Source: Salinicola lusitanus (GTDB lineage Bacteria; Pseudomonadota; Gammaproteobacteria; Pseudomonadales; Halomonadaceae). Taken from it: a stretch of DNA of 64,000 bases. Made by a program: the position numbers and the translations under genes. Below the pieces are notes generated by a model. It searched no databases. It was not told the DNA's origin and was given only the letters and a program-made list of their open reading frames with translations. Shown here in pieces: positions 51,001 to 59,540 of the stretch (its first letter is position 1; each line of letters starts with the position of its first letter). The DNA lies in NCBI RefSeq assembly GCF_003206045.1, contig NZ_PZJM01000009.1:475901-539900 (forward strand), written 5' to 3'.

Positions 51001-51828
51001 ATGCCGCAACGCAGTTACTACGCCCCCCATGGCGGTTTGCCGCCGCAGAGCCAGTTGATCCATGGCCGTGCGGTGTTCACCGAGGCCTACGCGGTGATCC
51101 CCAAGGGAGTGATGAGCGATATCGTCGTGAGCTTCCTGCCGCACTGGGAGAAGACCCGGCTGTGGGTGCTGTCGCGGCCGCTCTCCGGCTTCGCCGAGAC
51201 CTTCTCCCAGTACATCATGGAGGTCTCGCCCGGTGGCGGCAGCGAGCGGCCGGAGCCGGACCAGGGTGCCGAGGGCGTGCTGTTCGTGGTCGAGGGCGAG
51301 ATGCGTCTGACCGTCGATGACGAGCACCACGAGATGGTGCCGGGGGGCTACGCCTATCTGCCGCCGGGGTGCGACTGGCAGCTGCGCAATGCGAGCGATG
51401 CGCCGGTGCGCTTCCACTGGATCCGCAAGGCGTATGCGTTCGTCGAGGGGATCGAGGTGCCGCCGGCCTTCGTCACCAACGAGCAGACGATCGCGCCGAC
51501 GCCGATGCCGGATACCGACGGCCGCTGGGCGACCACGCGCTTCGTCGATCCCGCCGACCTGCGCCACGACATGCACGTCACCATCGTCACCTTCCAGCCG
51601 GGTGGGGTGATTCCGTTCGACGAGACCCATGTGATGGAGCACGGCCTCTACGTGCTGGAGGGGCGCGCGGTCTACCACCTCAACCAGGAGTGGGTCGAGG
51701 TCGAGGCCGGCGACTACATGTGGCTGCGCGCCTTCTGCCCGCAGTCCTGCTACGCCGCCGGTTCGACGCCGTTCCGCTATCTGCTCTACAAGGACGTCAA
51801 CCGGCACATGAAGCTCGGCCTCTCCTGA
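51001..51828 (+). CDS. allE: (S)-ureidoglycine aminohydrolase
   Basis: A 275-residue bicupin that converts S-ureidoglycine to S-ureidoglycolate, releasing ammonia. The N-terminal cupin reads PDQGAEGVLFVVEGEMRLTVDDEHHEMVPGGYAYLPPGCDWQLRN. The C-terminal, metal-binding cupin has FQPGGVIPFDETHVMEHGLYVLEGRAVYHLNQEWVEVEAGDYMWLRAFCPQSCYAAG, with Glu, His and His ligands visible. GGAGAG precedes the ATG. It feeds AllA (58104-58589). Its presence implies allantoate amidohydrolase elsewhere. Confidence 0.95.
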   Translation: MPQRSYYAPHGGLPPQSQLIHGRAVFTEAYAVIPKGVMSDIVVSFLPHWEKTRLWVLSRPLSGFAETFSQYIMEVSPGGGSERPEPDQGAEGVLFVVEGEMRLTVDDEHHEMVPGGYAYLPPGCDWQLRNASDAPVRFHWIRKAYAFVEGIEVPPAFVTNEQTIAPTPMPDTDGRWATTRFVDPADLRHDMHVTIVTFQPGGVIPFDETHVMEHGLYVLEGRAVYHLNQEWVEVEAGDYMWLRAFCPQSCYAAGSTPFRYLLYKDVNRHMKLGLS

Positions 51829-51843
51829 GGGGAGCGGCCAGCT

Positions 51844-53136
51844 TCAGTCGAAGCGGGAGAGCCGATAGGGCGCCCGCGGCGGCAGGTCAGGTGGCTCGGT
51901 CGATGGGTGGCCCTCGGCCGGGCCGGCCAGGTCGGCGATCAGTTCGGCGGTGATCGCCGCCTGGGTCAGCCCCAGGTGATGATGCCCGAAGGCGAGCAGC
52001 ACGCGGCCATGCTCGAGACGGTCGATGATCGGCAGCGAGTCCGGCAGCGACGGGCGGAAGCCCATCCAGGGCGTGGCGTCCCCGGTGTCGAGGTCGGTCT
52101 TGAACAGGCCCCGGCTCAGTCGGTGGAGCTGCCAGGCCCGTTCCATGTTGGGCGGTGCGACCAGCCCCGCGAACTCCACGGTGCCGGCCAGTCTCAGCCC
52201 GGTTTCCATCGGCGTCATGATGAAGCGTCGCTCCAGCGAGGTCACCGCGAAGGGCAGGCGGTCATGCTCGCGGGGTAGCATCAGGTGATAGCCGCGCTCG
52301 GTGTCCAGCGGTACGCGCTTGCCGGTGAGCTGGGCCGTCAACGCGGCCGAGTGGGCGCCACAGGCGATCAGCACCTGGCTGGCCTCGCGTTCGCCGGCGT
52401 CGGTGGTCACGGCGACGCCGCTGTCGGTCAATCGCGCCGACTGCACGCTGGCCTGCTCGAACTGCACCCCTTCTTGTTTGGCCGCATCGACCAGCGTATT
52501 GACGACGCGCCATGGATCCAGCACATGACCCGTGGCGGGAAAGAACAGCCCGCCCAACAGCGCGTCCGAGAGCTGCGGTGCCGCACGCCGAATCGCCTCT
52601 CGTTCCCACCGCTCCACCGGCACCTGCTGGGCGCGCATGCGCGACTCGAGTGCTGCGAGCTTCGAGTGCGACTCCGGCTTCTCGTAGACCAGCAGCGAGC
52701 CATCCGCCCTGAGCAGGTGGGCACCGTCGACCGATGCCAGCAGGCGTTGCCACGCCGCCAGGCTGCGCTCGTTGAGGGCACGAAGGCCGGCCACGCTTGC
52801 GCGGAACGGCGCCGGGCGCAGGTTCAGGACCAGCCGGGTCAGCCACGGCAGCGCGCGGGGCAGATATTTCCAGTCCAGCCGCAGGGGGCCCATGGGATCC
52901 CTGAGCATGCCGGGCAGGGCGCGCAGGATCGACGCATCGGCGATCGGAAAGACCTGCTCGGTGGCCAGATGGCCCGCGTTGCCGTAGGAGGCGCCCCGCC
53001 CCGGCGCCTGGCGATCGAGTACCCGCACGCGGTGACCCCGGCGCGCCAGTGCCAGGGCGCTCGTCACGCCGACGAGGCCGGCACCGACGACGATGGTATC
53101 GGCATCGGTCAGAGCCGAAGGGGATGGGTTCGGCAT
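51844..53136 (-). CDS. FAD-dependent D-amino acid dehydrogenase-like (D-hydroxyproline oxidation)
   Basis: A 430-residue DAO-family flavoprotein related to DadA. The FAD motif is ADTIVVGAGLVGVTSALALARRGHRVRVLDRQAPGRGASYGNAGHL; the C-terminus has GFRPSLPDSLPIIDRL and LLAFGHHHLGLTQAAITAELIADL, typical of D-amino acid dehydrogenases. In this operon (epimerase, DapA-like protein, GntR) the expected reaction is oxidation of cis-4-hydroxy-D-proline to pyrroline-4-hydroxy-2-carboxylate. Last gene, 53 bp after GntR. Confidence 0.88.
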   Translation of the reverse strand: MPNPSPSALTDADTIVVGAGLVGVTSALALARRGHRVRVLDRQAPGRGASYGNAGHLATEQVFPIADASILRALPGMLRDPMGPLRLDWKYLPRALPWLTRLVLNLRPAPFRASVAGLRALNERSLAAWQRLLASVDGAHLLRADGSLLVYEKPESHSKLAALESRMRAQQVPVERWEREAIRRAAPQLSDALLGGLFFPATGHVLDPWRVVNTLVDAAKQEGVQFEQASVQSARLTDSGVAVTTDAGEREASQVLIACGAHSAALTAQLTGKRVPLDTERGYHLMLPREHDRLPFAVTSLERRFIMTPMETGLRLAGTVEFAGLVAPPNMERAWQLHRLSRGLFKTDLDTGDATPWMGFRPSLPDSLPIIDRLEHGRVLLAFGHHHLGLTQAAITAELIADLAGPAEGHPSTEPPDLPPRAPYRLSRFD

Positions 53137-53189
53137 GGGCTACCTCATGACCAGGCGACAGGGTTGGGGAGCGGAGCGTGCGCGACGGC

Positions 53190-53861
53190 TCAGGCGCTGC
53201 GCAGGCTCTTCTCCAGTACCGCCGCGATGCCCTCCGCGGCGTCCTTGATATGGCGTTCCAGCAGGCGGCAGGCCGGGTCGACATCGCCGCGGCGCGCCAG
53301 CTCGAGCAGCTCGCGATGTTCGCGTTCGGCTTTCTCGATTTCGCGGGTGTAGACCAGTTGCATGCGGATATAGCGCCCCGACTTGGTGTTCAGCTGACCG
53401 ATCATGGCCAGCGTCTCGGGTAGCCCGGAAGGGGCGTACAGCGCGTGATGGAACGCGAAGTTGTAGTCGCTCCAGTTGTCGATCTGGCTGCCGGCGTCGA
53501 GCGCGGCGTCGTACTGGCGCAGGATGCTCGCGGCGTGCTCGAGATCCGCCGCCTTCAGGTTCGGGATCGCATAGCGCAGCACATGGGTCTCGAGCAGCAC
53601 GCGCAGCTCGAACAGCTCGCGAATCGCGGCCACGGAGAGCTCGGTGGTGAAGGCGCCGCGATGGGCGTGGAACTCCACCAGGCCCTCGGACTCGAGCGTC
53701 AACAGGGCCTCCCGGACGGGAATGCGGCTGACGTCGTAGTCCTTGGCCAGGGCATCCTGACGCAGCTGGGAGCCGCCCTTGAATTCACCGCCGAGAATAC
53801 GCTCACGCAGGTCATCGGCGACATGCTGGGCTCGGGTCTTGAAATTTGCCATGGGGGTCAT
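53190..53861 (-). CDS. GntR family regulator (FCD type) of the hydroxyproline operon
   Basis: A 223-residue regulator with GntR winged helix (RAQHVADDLRERILGGEFKGGSQLRQDALAKDYDVSRIPVREALLTLESEGLVEFHAHRGAFTTEL, about residues 10-75) and FCD domain (ELRVLLETHVLRYAIP, YNFAFHHALYAPSGLP, REHRELLELARRGD, LLERHIKDA). Start MTPMANFK has GAG upstream; a Met three codons later is possible. TTGTATGCAA lies 23 bp upstream. Regulator and enzymes are co-oriented. Confidence 0.92.
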   Translation of the reverse strand: MTPMANFKTRAQHVADDLRERILGGEFKGGSQLRQDALAKDYDVSRIPVREALLTLESEGLVEFHAHRGAFTTELSVAAIRELFELRVLLETHVLRYAIPNLKAADLEHAASILRQYDAALDAGSQIDNWSDYNFAFHHALYAPSGLPETLAMIGQLNTKSGRYIRMQLVYTREIEKAEREHRELLELARRGDVDPACRLLERHIKDAAEGIAAVLEKSLRSA

Positions 53862-53883
53862 CGTTCTCGCGGTATTTTGGATA

Positions 53884-53893
53884 TTGTATGCAA
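53884..53893. promoter_or_regulatory. TTGTATGCAA site before the GntR gene
   Basis: One base from the TTGTATACAA palindrome, 23 bp before the GntR start, in an AT-rich pocket. Suggests an internal, autoregulated promoter. Confidence 0.5.
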
Positions 53894-54001
53894 ACCGCAA
53901 GTCACCCACCACGCGTGTCGATAGCGCGGGTGGCTGTCCGCCGGCTTCCGGCAGGCGAGGCGGCAAGCCGGTCCGCCTCGCCGTCGACTCGGCCGGGAGC
54001 G

Positions 54002-54952
54002 CTACCTGGCCTTGCCGAGCTGGGCCGACCACTGTGCGTACCACTCACGGAACAGCGCGTACTGGGTCTCGACGTAACGGCGTTGGGCCTCGCTCAAGGC
54101 GTCGCTCTCATTGAAGTGCAGGCGGTACTCGCTGTCGCCATTGAGCACCATCAGATGCTTGTAGTAGAGCACCAGGTCCACGCCCTCGTCGAAGGAGGAG
54201 AGCACCGCCAGCGCCGATTCCAGCTCCTGGGCCTGGCGCCGAGCCTCGAGATCGCCGGTGGCGGCCCTCTCGCAGAGCGCCACCAGTTGCAGCACCTCTT
54301 TCGGCAGGGCGTTGCCGACCCCGGTGATGGCGCCGGTGGCATGGCAGTTGACGAAACCATGGAACACCTGGGTGTCGACGCCGACCATCAGGCTGACGTC
54401 GTCGTCCTGGGAGGTGATGTGCTCGGCGGCGTAGCGCAGATCGTCCGCACCGCCGAACTCCTTGAAACCGATCAGGTTGGGGTGTTCGCGACGCAGCGCG
54501 AAGAACAGCTCGGCGCGGGTGGCGAAGCCGTAATAGGGGCTGTTGTAGATCACCGCCGGCAGTTCGGGGGCGGCGGCCAGGATCGCCGAGAAGTGCGCCT
54601 TCTGGGCCGCGGGGGCGGTACCGCGGGAGAGCACCCGGGGGATCACCATCAACCCTTGCGCGCCGACCTTGGCCGCATGGGCGGCGTGGGAGACCGCCTC
54701 CTTCGAATTGACCGCGCCGGTGCCAACGATGACCGGCACGCCGGCGGCGACCAGCCGGGCCACGCCCTCCTGACGCTCGGCCTCGCTGAGCAGCGGCCAG
54801 TCGCCCATGGAGCCGCAGTAGACCACCGCGCGCATGCCGAGATCGACCAGCTCACGCCCCTTGGCGACCAGGGCGTCGTAGTCGGGCGTGCGCTCTGCGG
54901 TGCACGGGGTCATCAGCGCGGGAATGCAGCCGGTGAAGATGGAGTCGTTCAT
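54002..54952 (-). CDS. dihydrodipicolinate synthase family protein (hydroxyproline pathway)
   Basis: A 316-residue class I aldolase-fold protein of the DapA family. The Schiff-base Lys164 (NLIGFKEFGGADD) and the proton-relay Tyr136 (AVIYNSPYYGF) are in place. The phosphate-like loop GSMGDWPLLS differs from the GTTGE of true DapA, so lysine synthesis is unlikely. In hydroxyproline clusters the homologue is pyrroline-4-hydroxy-2-carboxylate deaminase, which yields alpha-ketoglutarate semialdehyde. It lies between the epimerase (76 bp) and GntR (140 bp). Confidence 0.88.
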   Translation of the reverse strand: MNDSIFTGCIPALMTPCTAERTPDYDALVAKGRELVDLGMRAVVYCGSMGDWPLLSEAERQEGVARLVAAGVPVIVGTGAVNSKEAVSHAAHAAKVGAQGLMVIPRVLSRGTAPAAQKAHFSAILAAAPELPAVIYNSPYYGFATRAELFFALRREHPNLIGFKEFGGADDLRYAAEHITSQDDDVSLMVGVDTQVFHGFVNCHATGAITGVGNALPKEVLQLVALCERAATGDLEARRQAQELESALAVLSSFDEGVDLVLYYKHLMVLNGDSEYRLHFNESDALSEAQRRYVETQYALFREWYAQWSAQLGKAR

Positions 54953-55028
54953 GGTTGTCCTCTGGCACTGTTTTCGGAAGTCATGCGTTTTCGGAAGTGA
55001 TGCGTGGTCGGGAGTGATGCGTGAGCGG

Positions 55029-55973
55029 CTAGGACGCGGTGATGCCCCAGGCGAACGGATCATTGTCATCGATCAGCAGGGTGGCATCGGCGGTGACGTA
55101 GGCGCTGCCGGTGATGAAGGGCAGGATGCGATCGCCCTGCCATGCGTAGCGCCCCTCGAAGCGGCTGCCGGTGATGCTGGCCTGGACCCAGGTCTCGCCG
55201 GGGGCCAGCTTGCCGTCCGCCGCCAGGCAGGCCAGCTTGGCGCTGGTCCCGGTGCCGCAGGGGGAGCGGTCGTAGGCCTTGCCGGGGCAGAGCACGAAGT
55301 TGCGGCTGTCGGCCGGCGGGTTGCCGTGGGTGTCCGCGGCGAACAGCTCGATATGGTCGATGTGGCCACCGTTCTCGCCGGTGATGGCCTGCGCGTCCAG
55401 CGCCTGGCGGATCGCCCAGGTAAAGGCCGTCAGCGCCTCCTCGTTGGCCAGCGTCAGCGCCTGGTCGTGCTCACCCACCAGGAAGAACCAGTTGCCGCCC
55501 CAGGCGATGTCGCCATGTACCACGCCATAACCCGGCACCTCGACCGGCACGCGCTGGCGATAGCGGTAGGCGGGCACGTTGCCCACGGTGACCGCACCGT
55601 CGTCGTGGAGGATGGCGCTGACCTGCCCCACCGGGGTGTCGATGCGATGGGTGCCCGGGCTCAGCTTGCCGAGATGGTGCAGCGACGCCACCAGCCCGAT
55701 GGTGCCGTGGCCGCACATGCCCAGGTAGCCCGTGTTGTTGAAGAAGATCACCCCGCAGCTGGCCTCCGGCGAGACCGGCTCGCAGTAGAGCGCCCCCACC
55801 AGCACGTCGTTGCCCCTCGGCTCGAGCAGACAGGCCCGGCGCCATCGATCGTGGTGCTCGCGCAGCAGATCGCGCTGGGCGGCCATGTCGCCGGTCAGCG
55901 CCGGGAAGCCCGACATCACCAGCCGGGTCGGCTCGCCGCCGGTGTGGGAATCGATGACATGGATACGCTGCAT
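55029..55973 (-). CDS. 4-hydroxyproline epimerase (proline racemase family)
   Basis: A 314-residue cofactor-independent epimerase that turns trans-4-hydroxy-L-proline into cis-4-hydroxy-D-proline. Both catalytic cysteines are present: Cys87 in [10 protein letters not shown] and Cys239 in [11 protein letters not shown]. Dehydratase relatives have Thr in place of the first Cys, so epimerase is favoured. The N-terminus [24 protein letters not shown] is typical. First gene of the operon epimerase-DapA-like-GntR-FAD enzyme, with an ATTGTA-N7-TACAAT dyad upstream. Confidence 0.94.
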   Translation of the reverse strand: MQRIHVIDSHTGGEPTRLVMSGFPALTGDMAAQRDLLREHHDRWRRACLLEPRGNDVLVGALYCEPVSPEASCGVIFFNNTGYLGMCGHGTIGLVASLHHLGKLSPGTHRIDTPVGQVSAILHDDGAVTVGNVPAYRYRQRVPVEVPGYGVVHGDIAWGGNWFFLVGEHDQALTLANEEALTAFTWAIRQALDAQAITGENGGHIDHIELFAADTHGNPPADSRNFVLCPGKAYDRSPCGTGTSAKLACLAADGKLAPGETWVQASITGSRFEGRYAWQGDRILPFITGSAYVTADATLLIDDNDPFAWGITAS

Positions 55974-56057
55974 GGGGGTTTCCCCTCTGATCTGGGCGTG
56001 GTCTGGGCGGGCTGGAGTGGCGGCCGACGGGCATCGAGGCGCGCGGCTGATTTCGTT

Positions 56058-56076
56058 ATTGTAGATTTTATACAAT
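56058..56076. promoter_or_regulatory. ATTGTA-N7-TACAAT dyad before the hydroxyproline operon
   Basis: A perfect 6-bp inverted repeat with a 7-nt AT-rich spacer, 85 bp before the epimerase start. It uses the same TTGTA/TACAA half-sites as the operators at 42256 and 57779 but with extra spacing. Confidence 0.55.
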
Positions 56077-56256
56077 CTTTGAGGGGATAAGGAAAGCGGG
56101 CGGGAAGTCGGGGGCGGATGATCCTGTCACAAGGCGGCGGAGGGGAGTCGTGCGTTCACGACCGTGATAAGGAAGAAGGGCGCAAGGCCTAGGCATGAGG
56201 CAGCGGGGCGTCAGCTACCGACGACCGAGACAGAGAGGGTCAAGAGAGATAGCCGG

Positions 56257-56288
56257 CAGTGCCCCGGCGGCCAGCCGCCGGGGCACTG
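56257..56288 (-). terminator. strong hairpin after the NCS1 permease gene
   Basis: A perfect 14-bp stem (56257-56270 with 56275-56288) and a 4-nt loop just past the minus-strand stop. GC-rich without a clear T-run, but very stable. Confidence 0.75.
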
Positions 56289-56291
56289 GGG

Positions 56292-57731
56292 TCAGGAGGC
56301 GACCGCTGCCGCTGCGGTGGCGCGGCGCATGGCCATGGCGTAGAAGGTGGCGCCGAGCGCGCCGCCGATGAACACCGAGAAGTGGCCGAGATCGCCCAGC
56401 GGCAGGAAGTTGATCATGATGCCGATCAGCGACGCGGCGACGACGGCCTTCACCGCCGCCGGATTGAAGCCGTTGCGGTACCAGTAGGGGCCGTTGGGGT
56501 CGACGCTGAAAAGTGCATCGACGTCGATCCGCCCGCGGCGAATGCGGTAGTAGTCCATGATCAGGATGCCGTAGAGCGGGCCGATGGCCGCCGCCAGCAG
56601 GTCCACGGTGTAGTGGATGATCTCCGGATTGCTGAACAGGTTCCACGGGGTGAGGAAGATCGAGCCCACCGCAGCGATGAAGCCGCCGGTCCGGAAGCTG
56701 ATCTTGCTGGGCGCCATGTTGGAGAAGTCGAACGCCGGAGCGACGAAGTTGGCGACGATGTTGATCCCGATGGTGGTGGTGACGAAGGTCGCGGCACCGA
56801 GCAGGGCGATGAAGGTGTTGTCGAGTCGCGCCACGGTCTGGATCGGGTCGTCGATCATCTCACCGAACACCGGCAGGGTCGCCGAGACCATCATCACCGT
56901 GGTGGCGGAGAAGACCAGGAAGTTGACCGGCAGGCCCCAGAAGTTGCCGCGCTTGACGTCCTCGAAGCTGCGGGCGTAACGGGTGAAGTCGCCAAAGTTG
57001 AGCGTCGGGCCGGCGAAGTAGCCGGCCACGATGGCCGCGGCGATCACCATCTGCCACAACTGCTCGCCGGGGGAGAGCTGGATGTCGCTGAGGGTGAAGC
57101 TGATGTTGGACCAGCCCGCCTGCCACACCAGCCACGCCGCCAGCACGAACATCACCACGTAGACCGCCGGGCCGCTCCAGTCGATGAAGCGCCGGATCGA
57201 ATCCATGCCGTGCCAGAAGACGATCGCTTGCAGGCACCACAGCAGCATGAAGCTGATCCAGCCAAGATAGGAGAGCCCCAGGAAACTGGGGCCGGCCAGC
57301 GACTCCATGCCGGGAAAGAGCCGTAGTAGCACGATCGTCAGCGCGTTGGAGGCGAGAAAGGTCTGGATGCCGTACCACACCACGGCGATCAGGCCGCGAA
57401 TCATCGCCGGGATATTGGCGCCGAATACGCCGAACGAGAGCCGGCAGATCACCGGAAAGGGGACCGCGGCCTTCTGGCTCGGTCTCGCCATCAGGTTGGC
57501 GAAGATCTGCACGATGCAGATACCCACCAGCAGCGAGATCAGTACCTGCCAGCCGGCCAGCCCCAGCGCGAACAGGCTGGCAGCGACCACGTAGCCGCCG
57601 ACGCTGTGCACGTCGGAAAGCCAGAAGGCGAGAATGTTGTACCAGTTCCAGTTCTGTTGCGTCGGCGCAAGATCGGCATTATGCAGCCGGTTACTGTACT
57701 GGTGTGATGAGTGATGCGGTTGCTGAGGCAT
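56292..57731 (-). CDS. NCS1 family nucleobase:cation symporter
   Basis: A 479-residue permease with about 12 membrane segments of the NCS1 family (allantoin, cytosine, uracil, hydantoin). The N-terminus HNADLAPTQQNWNWYNILAFWLSDVHSVGGYV is diagnostic; further stretches are FPVICRLSFGVFGANIPAMIRGLIAVVWYGIQTFL, GPTLNFGDFTRYARS and GPLYGILIMDYYRIRRGRIDV. GGAGG lies 9 nt before the ATG; an upstream Met would add 34 residues reading through the operator. Divergent from allA; ureide context favours allantoin or a purine as substrate. Confidence 0.93.
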   Translation of the reverse strand: MPQQPHHSSHQYSNRLHNADLAPTQQNWNWYNILAFWLSDVHSVGGYVVAASLFALGLAGWQVLISLLVGICIVQIFANLMARPSQKAAVPFPVICRLSFGVFGANIPAMIRGLIAVVWYGIQTFLASNALTIVLLRLFPGMESLAGPSFLGLSYLGWISFMLLWCLQAIVFWHGMDSIRRFIDWSGPAVYVVMFVLAAWLVWQAGWSNISFTLSDIQLSPGEQLWQMVIAAAIVAGYFAGPTLNFGDFTRYARSFEDVKRGNFWGLPVNFLVFSATTVMMVSATLPVFGEMIDDPIQTVARLDNTFIALLGAATFVTTTIGINIVANFVAPAFDFSNMAPSKISFRTGGFIAAVGSIFLTPWNLFSNPEIIHYTVDLLAAAIGPLYGILIMDYYRIRRGRIDVDALFSVDPNGPYWYRNGFNPAAVKAVVAASLIGIMINFLPLGDLGHFSVFIGGALGATFYAMAMRRATAAAAVAS

Positions 57732-57778
57732 GGCGAACGCCCTCCGCGGGGCCGTGTTGTGATTGTGATCCGCATTTT

Positions 57779-57788
57779 TTGTATACAA
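57779..57788. promoter_or_regulatory. TTGTATACAA operator before the NCS1 permease
   Basis: A perfect 10-bp palindrome preceded by a T-run, 48 bp before the permease start. Confidence 0.7.
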
Positions 57789-58047
57789 GATGCGTGCCAT
57801 GTTCGCCATTGAAGAATAGTCGGAGAGCCTCATCGCCAGGCGATCATGGAAGACCTCGAGGAAACTGCCCCATGCTCAAGTCTTTAGGCCCGTCCGGATA
57901 GATCGGTGCTCGGCGACTCGAGAGCAGCGCTGGGCTGGCCCGCACCCACGATGGAGCCGCATCGCGACCGAAGCGGTCGAAAACGCACACTCAATGCACG
58001 GTCTGCGACCGTCCTGCACCACCCGAGTGCAGTTCGTGCGACACTTT

Positions 58048-58057
58048 TTGTATACGA
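58048..58057. promoter_or_regulatory. TTGTATACGA operator before allA
   Basis: Nine of ten bases match TTGTATACAA, preceded by a T-run as at 57779, and 47 bp before the allA start: the same distance as for the NCS1 gene. Confidence 0.65.
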
Positions 58058-58103
58058 TGGGTTGCGCTTGGTGGACGACACGAGAACAGAGGAGACATAA
58101 GCG

Positions 58104-58589
58104 ATGCTGGAATTGAAAGCTCGGAAGCTGACCCCGGCGGCCTTCGCGCCGTTCGGCGATGTGATCGACTCACGCGGCAGCGAGTCGTTCCCGATCAACG
58201 GTGGGCGCACCCGGCGTCACCACGCGCTGGCCAAGATCGAGATCGTCGATACGCCATCGCCACCGCTGATCAGCATCTTCGTCAGCCAGCCGGTGACGCT
58301 GCCGCTGGAGATCGAGCTGCTCGAGCGCCACCCGCTGGGCAGCCAGGCATTCATGCCGCTGCATGAAGAACGCTTCATCGTGGTCGTGGCGCCGCCGGGC
58401 GACGATATCGATCCGAACACGATTCGCGCCTTCGTCACCGACGGCCACCAGGGGGTCAACTACCGGGCCGGCACCTGGCACGCGATCCATTCGGTACTGG
58501 AGAAAGAGGGGGAGTTTCTGGTCGTCGATCGCGGTGGCGCCGACAACCTCGACGAGCGGGAGATAGGGATTCGGGTCGTGGTGCCTTAG
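58104..58589 (+). CDS. allA: ureidoglycolate lyase
   Basis: A 161-residue enzyme that splits S-ureidoglycolate into glyoxylate and urea. Conserved stretches are LTPAAFAPFGDVID, INGGRTRRHHALA, LLERHPLGSQAFMPLHEERFIVVVAPPGD, VNYRAGTWHAIHSVLEKEGEFLVVDRGG. GAGGAG precedes the ATG. Its stop overlaps the stop of the converging GntR gene (58586-58589). It acts after AllE and closes the ureide route in this window. Confidence 0.95.
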   Translation: MLELKARKLTPAAFAPFGDVIDSRGSESFPINGGRTRRHHALAKIEIVDTPSPPLISIFVSQPVTLPLEIELLERHPLGSQAFMPLHEERFIVVVAPPGDDIDPNTIRAFVTDGHQGVNYRAGTWHAIHSVLEKEGEFLVVDRGGADNLDEREIGIRVVVP

Positions 58590-59332
58590 CGAGTCGGTGG
58601 CGCGAAGAACTGGCGATCCATGTCGGGTCGGTCGATGTCGGAGAGTTCGAAAAGCATCTCCCGCACGTGCTCGAGATGCTCGCTCATGCTGCTTTCGGCC
58701 AGTGTCGGATCGCGCCGGGAGAGTGCGTCGAGGATCCGTCGGTGGTCCGGCACCCAGTAGTTGAGTTGTTGCTTGTTCTCGATATGAGACTGCAACTTCT
58801 GCCACATCGGTGATTTTTCCCGATATTTCCAGAGCTGATGGACCGTGGCGATCAGCAGGCTGTTCTGCGTGGCCTCGGCGACCCCTAGATGAAACTCGAA
58901 ATCCCCCTGGCCCTGGTAGATCCCTTGCTCGAACTCCTGGGTTTCCAGCGCCAGGGCGGCCTCCAGGCGAGCGATATCGCGTGGACCCGCCGTGCGGGCG
59001 GCGAGCCGGGCGATGCTGCCCTCGAGAACCTGGCGCGCCTGTAGCAGCTCGAAAGGTCCTATGTCGTGGCCGAGATCCTCGTTGGAATCGCCACCCTCTA
59101 CCACATGAACGCCTGAGCCCTTGCGGATCTCCACCTTGCCCTTGACCTCGAGCATGATGAGCGCCTCGCGGATCACGGTACGGCTGACATCGTAGGCCTC
59201 GCACAGGTTCTTTTCCGAAGGCAACCGGCCGCTGTTGGCAAACTCGCCAGCATTCAAGCGAGCGAGCAGGTGTTCGCCCACTTGTCGGTAAAGGCGCGAT
59301 CCGCCACCAGCGAAGAAATCGATCCCTTCCAT
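58586..59332 (-). CDS. FadR-type GntR family regulator
   Basis: A 248-residue regulator with winged helix (LYRQVGEHLLARLNAGEFANSGRLPSEKNLCEAYDVSRTVIREALIMLEVKGKVEIRKGSGVHV, about residues 14-78) and a helical FCD domain (DFEFHLGVAEATQNSLL, DHRRILDALSRRDPTLAESSMSEHLEHV). Start MEGIDFF has AGAGGG upstream; another Met lies six codons earlier. Divergent from the DUF3311/SSS/M20/DSD1/Rid cluster, with tandem AT-rich operators between them, so it probably controls that cluster. Confidence 0.92.
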   Translation of the reverse strand: MEGIDFFAGGGSRLYRQVGEHLLARLNAGEFANSGRLPSEKNLCEAYDVSRTVIREALIMLEVKGKVEIRKGSGVHVVEGGDSNEDLGHDIGPFELLQARQVLEGSIARLAARTAGPRDIARLEAALALETQEFEQGIYQGQGDFEFHLGVAEATQNSLLIATVHQLWKYREKSPMWQKLQSHIENKQQLNYWVPDHRRILDALSRRDPTLAESSMSEHLEHVREMLFELSDIDRPDMDRQFFAPPTR

Positions 59333-59467
59333 AACCCCTCTTATCTCCATTCGTGCATTACCCGCAGTGTAGCGTCTTTCAGAGATGTCATACAGGTTTG
59401 GGCGGCTATCGGCCCAGGCGGCTGGATTGCCGGATAGACCCTCCACGACGTTGCGTTGCTTACGCTG

Positions 59468-59504
59468 ATGTATTATAAGTCGCAGCAACATGTATTATAT
59501 GTTG
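59468..59504. promoter_or_regulatory. paired ATGTATTATA sites between GntR and the SSS cluster
   Basis: ATGTATTATA occurs at 59468 and again at 59490, 22 bp apart. The second sits within a perfect dyad CAACAT-N7-ATGTTG (59486-59504). The block is markedly AT-rich and 37 bp before the first cluster gene. Confidence 0.6.
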
Positions 59505-59540
59505 AGTGGTTAGAAGACAACATCAACAAAGGCCCTGTTC

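Larger units (their letters stand above)
57732..58103. other. 372-bp divergent region NCS1 permease / allA
   Basis: No gene supported. Two TTGTATACAA-type operators lie near its ends (57779-57788 and 58048-58057), one per divergent promoter. The middle part is GC-rich and without recognised structure. Confidence 0.6.
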
